Source: an uncultured Prevotella sp. (GTDB lineage Bacteria > Bacteroidota > Bacteroidia > Bacteroidales > Bacteroidaceae). From it: a DNA stretch of 16,511 nt. A program made the translations under genes and the position numbers. Positions 14,127 through 16,511 of the stretch are shown piece by piece. Under the pieces are notes generated by a model, which was given only the letters and a program-made list of their open reading frames with translations, had not been told where the DNA came from and did no database searches. The stretch lies in the NCBI GenBank assembly GCA_934196725.1, contig CAKPWR010000059.1, positions 1 through 16,511 on the forward strand, given 5' to 3'. Position 1 is the stretch's first letter. The number at the start of each line of letters is the position of its first letter.

Positions 14127-14207
14127 CAATTTTTCTTTGTAAAATAGCCGTATTTGGAGATAATTATTATTAAAAAACTAGAAAACATTTGGCAATCTCG
14201 TTTTTTA

Positions 14208-14238
14208 TTGCGTAATTTGCGTTGCGTAAAAAGCGCAA
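14208..14238 (+). promoter_or_regulatory. TTGCGTAA repeats upstream of ATPase gene
   Basis: TTGCGTAA occurs at 14208-14215 and 14222-14229, 14 bp apart. The second TTGCG also pairs with CGCAA at 14234-14238. They lie about 45-70 bp before the ATPase start and may bind a regulator or fold in the leader. No exact TAnnTTTG box was found for this gene. Confidence 0.35.
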
Positions 14239-14280
14239 TGGCTTTAAGTGTAACGAAAATAATAAGATAAGAGCAATAAT

Positions 14281-15420
14281 ATGGCAACATTGAACAATCC
14301 TTTTGTAGTATATGGTTATAAGGGCGCCGAGTATTTCTGCGACCGCCAGAAAGAAACCGGGAAGATGATTTCTACGCTGCATAACGAGCGTAATATCACG
14401 CTTGTCGCTCCTCGCCGTATGGGCAAGACGGGATTGATACATCATGTCTTCCATCAGATGGAGGAGCAATATGACGGGGTGAAGTGTTTCTATCTCGACA
14501 TCTTTGCCACCAAGAACCTGGAGCAGATGGTGCAACTGATGGCTTCTGAAATCATCGGCAAGCTGGATACGGTTTCACAATCTGCTCTCCGAAAGGTACA
14601 GGAGTTTTTCAGCAGTTGGCGACCTACCTTGACGATAGATGAATTAACGGGTATTCCAACCTTTTCTTTGGATTTGAAGCCGAGCGAAGGAAGGGAGAGT
14701 TTGAAGCGAATCTTCGAGTATTTGAAGCAATCGGGAAAGCGTTGCTATATTGCTATTGATGAGTTTCAGCAGATATTAAGTTATCCGGAGAATGGGGTTG
14801 AGGCGATGATCCGTTCTTATATCCAGTTCTTGCCGAATGTATATTTCGTGTTTTCGGGCAGCCAGCAGCACATGATGCAGGAGATGTTCCTGTCGGCAAA
14901 CCGTCCTTTCTTCCAGAGTTCGCTGGTGTTGTCCTTGCCTTGCATCGAAGAGCCGGTGTATCGGGAGTTTGCCAATCGCTTGCTGGCATCTCAGCACAGG
15001 TCGATAGATGAATCCACCTTTTCTTATATTTATCAGCAGTCTGATAGTGTAACCTGGTATGTGCAGTCGATATTGCACGGCATCTACGAGCATGCTTTTT
15101 CCGATATTACGAAGTCTTTGGTAGATGAGGTGATTCTGGAACTGTTAGAGGAGCAGTCGATGACTTATCAGAACTATTGTGCCTGGCTTACAGAGAACCA
15201 GCAGATGCTTTTGTGGGCGATAGCTCGTGAGCATCTGGTATCTTCGCCTTTAAGCCAGCAGTTTATCAGCACCCACCATCTTCCTGCCACGAGTAGTGTG
15301 AAGACGGCATTGAAGGCATTGGTAGCTAAGCAGCTGGTAAGCAAGACTCCGACTGGCTATCTGGTTAGCGACCGATTTTTTGCGAAGTGGCTGGAGAGAG
15401 GAGGAATCATTGCCAACTGA
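14281..15420 (+). CDS. AAA/archaeal-type ATPase (ATP-binding protein)
   Basis: This 379-residue cytoplasmic P-loop ATPase resembles the ATPase_2 (archaeal ATPase) group common in Bacteroidetes. The Walker A is LVAPRRMGKT (41-50), a variant with Ala in place of the first Gly. Walker B is CYIAIDEFQQI (155-165) with D160 and E161. A sensor-like VFSGSQQHMM lies at 190-199 and RPFFQSS at 208-214 is a common partner motif. The C-terminal part (about 300-372) is helical and ends in a winged-helix-like segment (SVKTALKALVAKQLV, GYLVSDRFFAKWL) that may contact DNA or protein. These proteins are often orphan; biological role is unknown. The gene is divergent from the galactanase and alone on the plus strand, followed by the repeat region. 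No nuclease domain (DUF234-type) is seen. Confidence 0.85.
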   Translation: MATLNNPFVVYGYKGAEYFCDRQKETGKMISTLHNERNITLVAPRRMGKTGLIHHVFHQMEEQYDGVKCFYLDIFATKNLEQMVQLMASEIIGKLDTVSQSALRKVQEFFSSWRPTLTIDELTGIPTFSLDLKPSEGRESLKRIFEYLKQSGKRCYIAIDEFQQILSYPENGVEAMIRSYIQFLPNVYFVFSGSQQHMMQEMFLSANRPFFQSSLVLSLPCIEEPVYREFANRLLASQHRSIDESTFSYIYQQSDSVTWYVQSILHGIYEHAFSDITKSLVDEVILELLEEQSMTYQNYCAWLTENQQMLLWAIAREHLVSSPLSQQFISTHHLPATSSVKTALKALVAKQLVSKTPTGYLVSDRFFAKWLERGGIIAN

Positions 15421-15470
15421 GGATTTTTTTCGGTTCAATGCTAGTCGATTTCATAGCTTTTTCTATAAAA

Positions 15471-15580
15471 TCTCCCCCGATACAGTAGAAATTACGTCCC
15501 GACGCAGTATCGGATACGTCGGGACGCAGTGAAAGATACGTCCCGATGCAGTGAAAGATACGTCGGGACGTAGTTTCAGA
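15471..15580. repeat. 22-bp tandem array 1 with alternating palindromic cores
   Basis: Four clear 22-bp units start at 15493, 15515, 15537 and 15559, with a degenerate fifth at 15471-15492. Each contains an ACGT-C core: CGTCCCGACG, CGTCGGGACG, CGTCCCGATG, CGTCGGGACG. The core is a palindrome with CC or GG at its centre and the centres alternate, so neighbouring units are inverted copies that can pair. The rest of the unit is CAGTGAAAGATA-like. A period of 22 excludes coding repeats. Confidence 0.85.
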
Positions 15581-15598
15581 AGTATCCTGGTTCTCATC

Positions 15599-15752
15599 AG
15601 GTAGGTCTCATTTGAAGTTCAAGTAAGCCTTATTTGCAGTTCAAGTAAGCCTTATTTGTCTTTCAAGTGAGCCTTAGTTAAATGTTACGTAAGCCTTACT
15701 CCAACATTACGTAAGCCTTACTTCACCATTAAGTAAGCCTCATTCGGAAAAA
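15599..15752. repeat. 22-bp tandem array 2 (AAGTAAGCCTTA type)
   Basis: Seven units of exactly 22 bp start at 15599, 15621, 15643, 15665, 15687, 15709 and 15731. A 12-bp core, A(A/C)GTAAGCCTTA, is conserved and the following 10 bp vary (TTTGCAGTTC, TTTGTCTTTC, CTCCAACATT, CTTCACCATT). GTAAG-C-CTTAC in two units is palindromic. The first and last units are degenerate. It follows array 1 after 18 bp and shares its period but not its sequence. Confidence 0.85.
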
Positions 15753-15787
15753 GAATCTTATCAGAATTTTCGCATTAGGTTCAGGGT

Positions 15788-15892
15788 GTGGCAATAGGTG
15801 GCAATAAGGTGGCAATAAAAAATCCCTTATTGCCACGCGTTATACGCTTATAATCAATGAGTTAAGTGTAAGTGTGATAGATGTGGCAATAA
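15788..15892. repeat. GTGGCAATA repeats with hairpin
   Basis: GTGGCAATA occurs at 15788-15796, 15798-15806, 15809-15817 and 15883-15891. An inverted copy, TTATTGCCAC at 15827-15836, pairs over 10 bp with GTGGCAATAA at 15809-15818. It may act as a protein-binding cluster or a terminator for the upstream ATPase gene. No function is established. Confidence 0.65.
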
Positions 15893-15963
15893 GTTGGTGA
15901 AAAATAATTTTTCTTTTAATGAATTCACCTGACACATCCTCTTTGTTGAATGTTTGAGATGAT

Positions 15964-15993
15964 TGAACCAATCAAAAATTTTTGATCAGTTCA
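15964..15993. repeat. 30-bp AT-rich palindrome
   Basis: ATCAAAAATTTTTGAT (15971-15986) is a perfect 16-bp palindrome. Flanking TGAAC (15964-15968) and GTTCA (15989-15993) extend the symmetry after a CA/CA mismatch. A further AT-rich hairpin (CTTATAT at 16021-16027 with ATATAAG at 16032-16038) lies nearby. The rest of 15893-16100 shows no gene. Confidence 0.6.
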
Positions 15994-16104
15994 TCCTTAT
16001 TTATCGGTTGCTTTTTGTAGCTTATATACTCATATAAGAAGCTGCTTTCAACTAAAAGTTCCTTGGTGAATTGTTAAACAGAAATTTTGCAAGTTGGCTC
16101 CACA

Positions 16105-16274
16105 CGCCCTGAAGGGGCAGAAGCTCATAGCCCAGGGCATCGCCCTGGGTATAATAGCATTCAGCAATACGCCCTGTAAGGGCAAAAGCTTTGTAAATAC
16201 CTGATATTTTGAAGCTTTTGCCCTTACAGGGCGACAGTTTTGTGTCCGTAATTACCCAGGGCTATGGGCTTCTG
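16105..16274. repeat. Cluster of GC-rich inverted repeats next to Rpn gene
   Basis: A 21-bp element occurs at 16105-16125 and 16170-16190 (18 of 21 bases equal) and inverted at 16213-16233. The inner pair has 22-bp arms that match perfectly (16170-16191 and 16212-16233), starting CGCCCTGTAAGGGC. Between the direct copies, CCCAGGGC and GCCCTGGG (16131-16149) form an 8-bp hairpin with a 3-base loop. Outermost, 16118-16134 pairs with 16258-16274 at 15 of 17 positions plus a possible G-T pair. The whole forms a long nested palindrome ending 15 bases from the stop of the Rpn-type gene. It recalls REP-like elements seen near such genes in Bacteroidetes. Confidence 0.75.
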
Positions 16275-16289
16275 AGCCTTCAGCCCGGT

Positions 16290-16511
16290 TCAGGCTTGTT
16301 CCTTCAATTTCTGGATTTCTTCCAGCGGAAGCTCGGTAGCTGTTGCCACTTGCGCTTCAGAAAGGCCCATTGATAAAAGGCGATGGGCTGTGGCTATCTT
16401 TTCTTTCGCCATTCCTTTCGCCATACCTTTCGCCATTCCTTTTTCCATTCCTCTCTTCTCATCAAACTTTCTGGTGGCATATATATCACGCATATTCTTG
16501 ATGTCCTCGTC
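16290..16511 (-). CDS. C-terminal tail of Rpn/PD-(D/E)XK nuclease family transposase (partial)
   Basis: The frame is open to the window edge (D-E-D-I-K-N before the first ATG at 16493), so this is the last 73 residues of a longer protein. The pattern of charged GMxKGM repeats followed by KIATAHRLLSMGLSEAQVAT and ATELPLEEIQKLKEQA is the usual C-terminus of Rpn-type recombination-promoting nucleases (PD-(D/E)XK nuclease family transposases). In that group a short helical segment predicted to bind DNA or oligomerise ends the protein. The catalytic nuclease part lies outside the window. The GMAK segment is encoded by a 12-bp tandem repeat. The stop (TGA at 16292-16290) is next to the GC-rich palindrome cluster. 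Confidence 0.75.
   Translation of the reverse strand, partial: DEDIKNMRDIYATRKFDEKRGMEKGMAKGMAKGMAKEKIATAHRLLSMGLSEAQVATATELPLEEIQKLKEQA
16404..16451 (-). repeat. 12-bp in-frame tandem repeat in Rpn-type gene
   Basis: Four units of 12 bp (plus strand TTTCGCCATTCC-like) start at 16404, 16416, 16428 and 16440 and encode repeated G-M-A-K (the outermost G-M-E-K). Because the period is a multiple of three, unit gain or loss keeps the frame. Confidence 0.8.

Noticed and set aside
15471..15752. CRISPR array
   Set aside because: The period is only 22 bp, the cores are 10-12 bp and the variable parts about 10 bp, too short for repeats and spacers. No cas gene is nearby.
15964..15993. Chromosome-dimer (dif) site
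   Set aside because: The site is fully symmetric and AT-rich, without the 11-6-11 layout of unlike XerC/XerD arms.

Overview
The window looks like a chromosomal segment of a gut-type Bacteroidales bacterium, most likely Prevotella/Segatella. The grounds are Bacteroidetes-type promoter boxes (TAnnTTTG) in front of several genes, secreted enzymes that share a short C-terminal tag ending in a G[IV]YI motif, RHS proteins of Bacteroidetes type, and pectin- and starch-degrading enzymes of Bacteroidetes type. The genus is an inference; the phylum is fairly secure.

Layout. 1-4937 (+) is the tail of a pectin-degradation operon: a pectate lyase (5' end outside the window), a DUF3826 protein, a large two-domain protein (beta-helix plus a TIM-barrel-like DUF6298-type region) and an unrecognised 88-residue protein. 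5056-5631 (+) is an ECF-type sigma factor with its own promoter and symmetric upstream DNA, ending at a bidirectional terminator. 5778-7060 (-) holds ispD and a DJ-1/PfpI-family gene, divergent from nadK (7144-8034, +); the two promoters abut back to back.

8181-10600 is an RHS/polymorphic-toxin island bracketed by two matching 32-bp hairpins. On the minus strand it holds a 5'-truncated, internally deleted RHS protein with a C-terminal candidate toxin domain. Next come two tandemly duplicated genes for three-helix membrane proteins (candidate immunity proteins), then a small YD-repeat fragment. The duplication units abut exactly, and the two membrane proteins differ mainly in one segment.

10609-14025 (-) carries two secreted polysaccharidases, a GH53 endo-beta-1,4-galactanase and a multidomain GH13 alpha-amylase with a starch-binding module. 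A long nested palindrome lies between them. 14281-15420 (+) is an AAA-type ATPase with a C-terminal winged-helix-like end. 15421-16289 contains no gene but is dense in repeats: two 22-bp-period tandem arrays with palindromic cores, GTGGCAATA repeats, a 30-bp palindrome and a cluster of GC-rich inverted repeats. The last feature (16290-16511, -) is the C-terminal tail of an Rpn/PD-(D/E)XK-type nuclease-transposase with a 12-bp in-frame repeat.

Functional reading: the pectate lyase operon and the galactanase would attack the backbone and galactan side chains of pectin, and the amylase would attack starch. The RHS island is the best candidate for an undescribed toxin-immunity pair. The repeat-rich segment before the Rpn gene is the best candidate for unexplained DNA structure. 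No tRNA, rRNA, CRISPR array or complete insertion sequence was seen.
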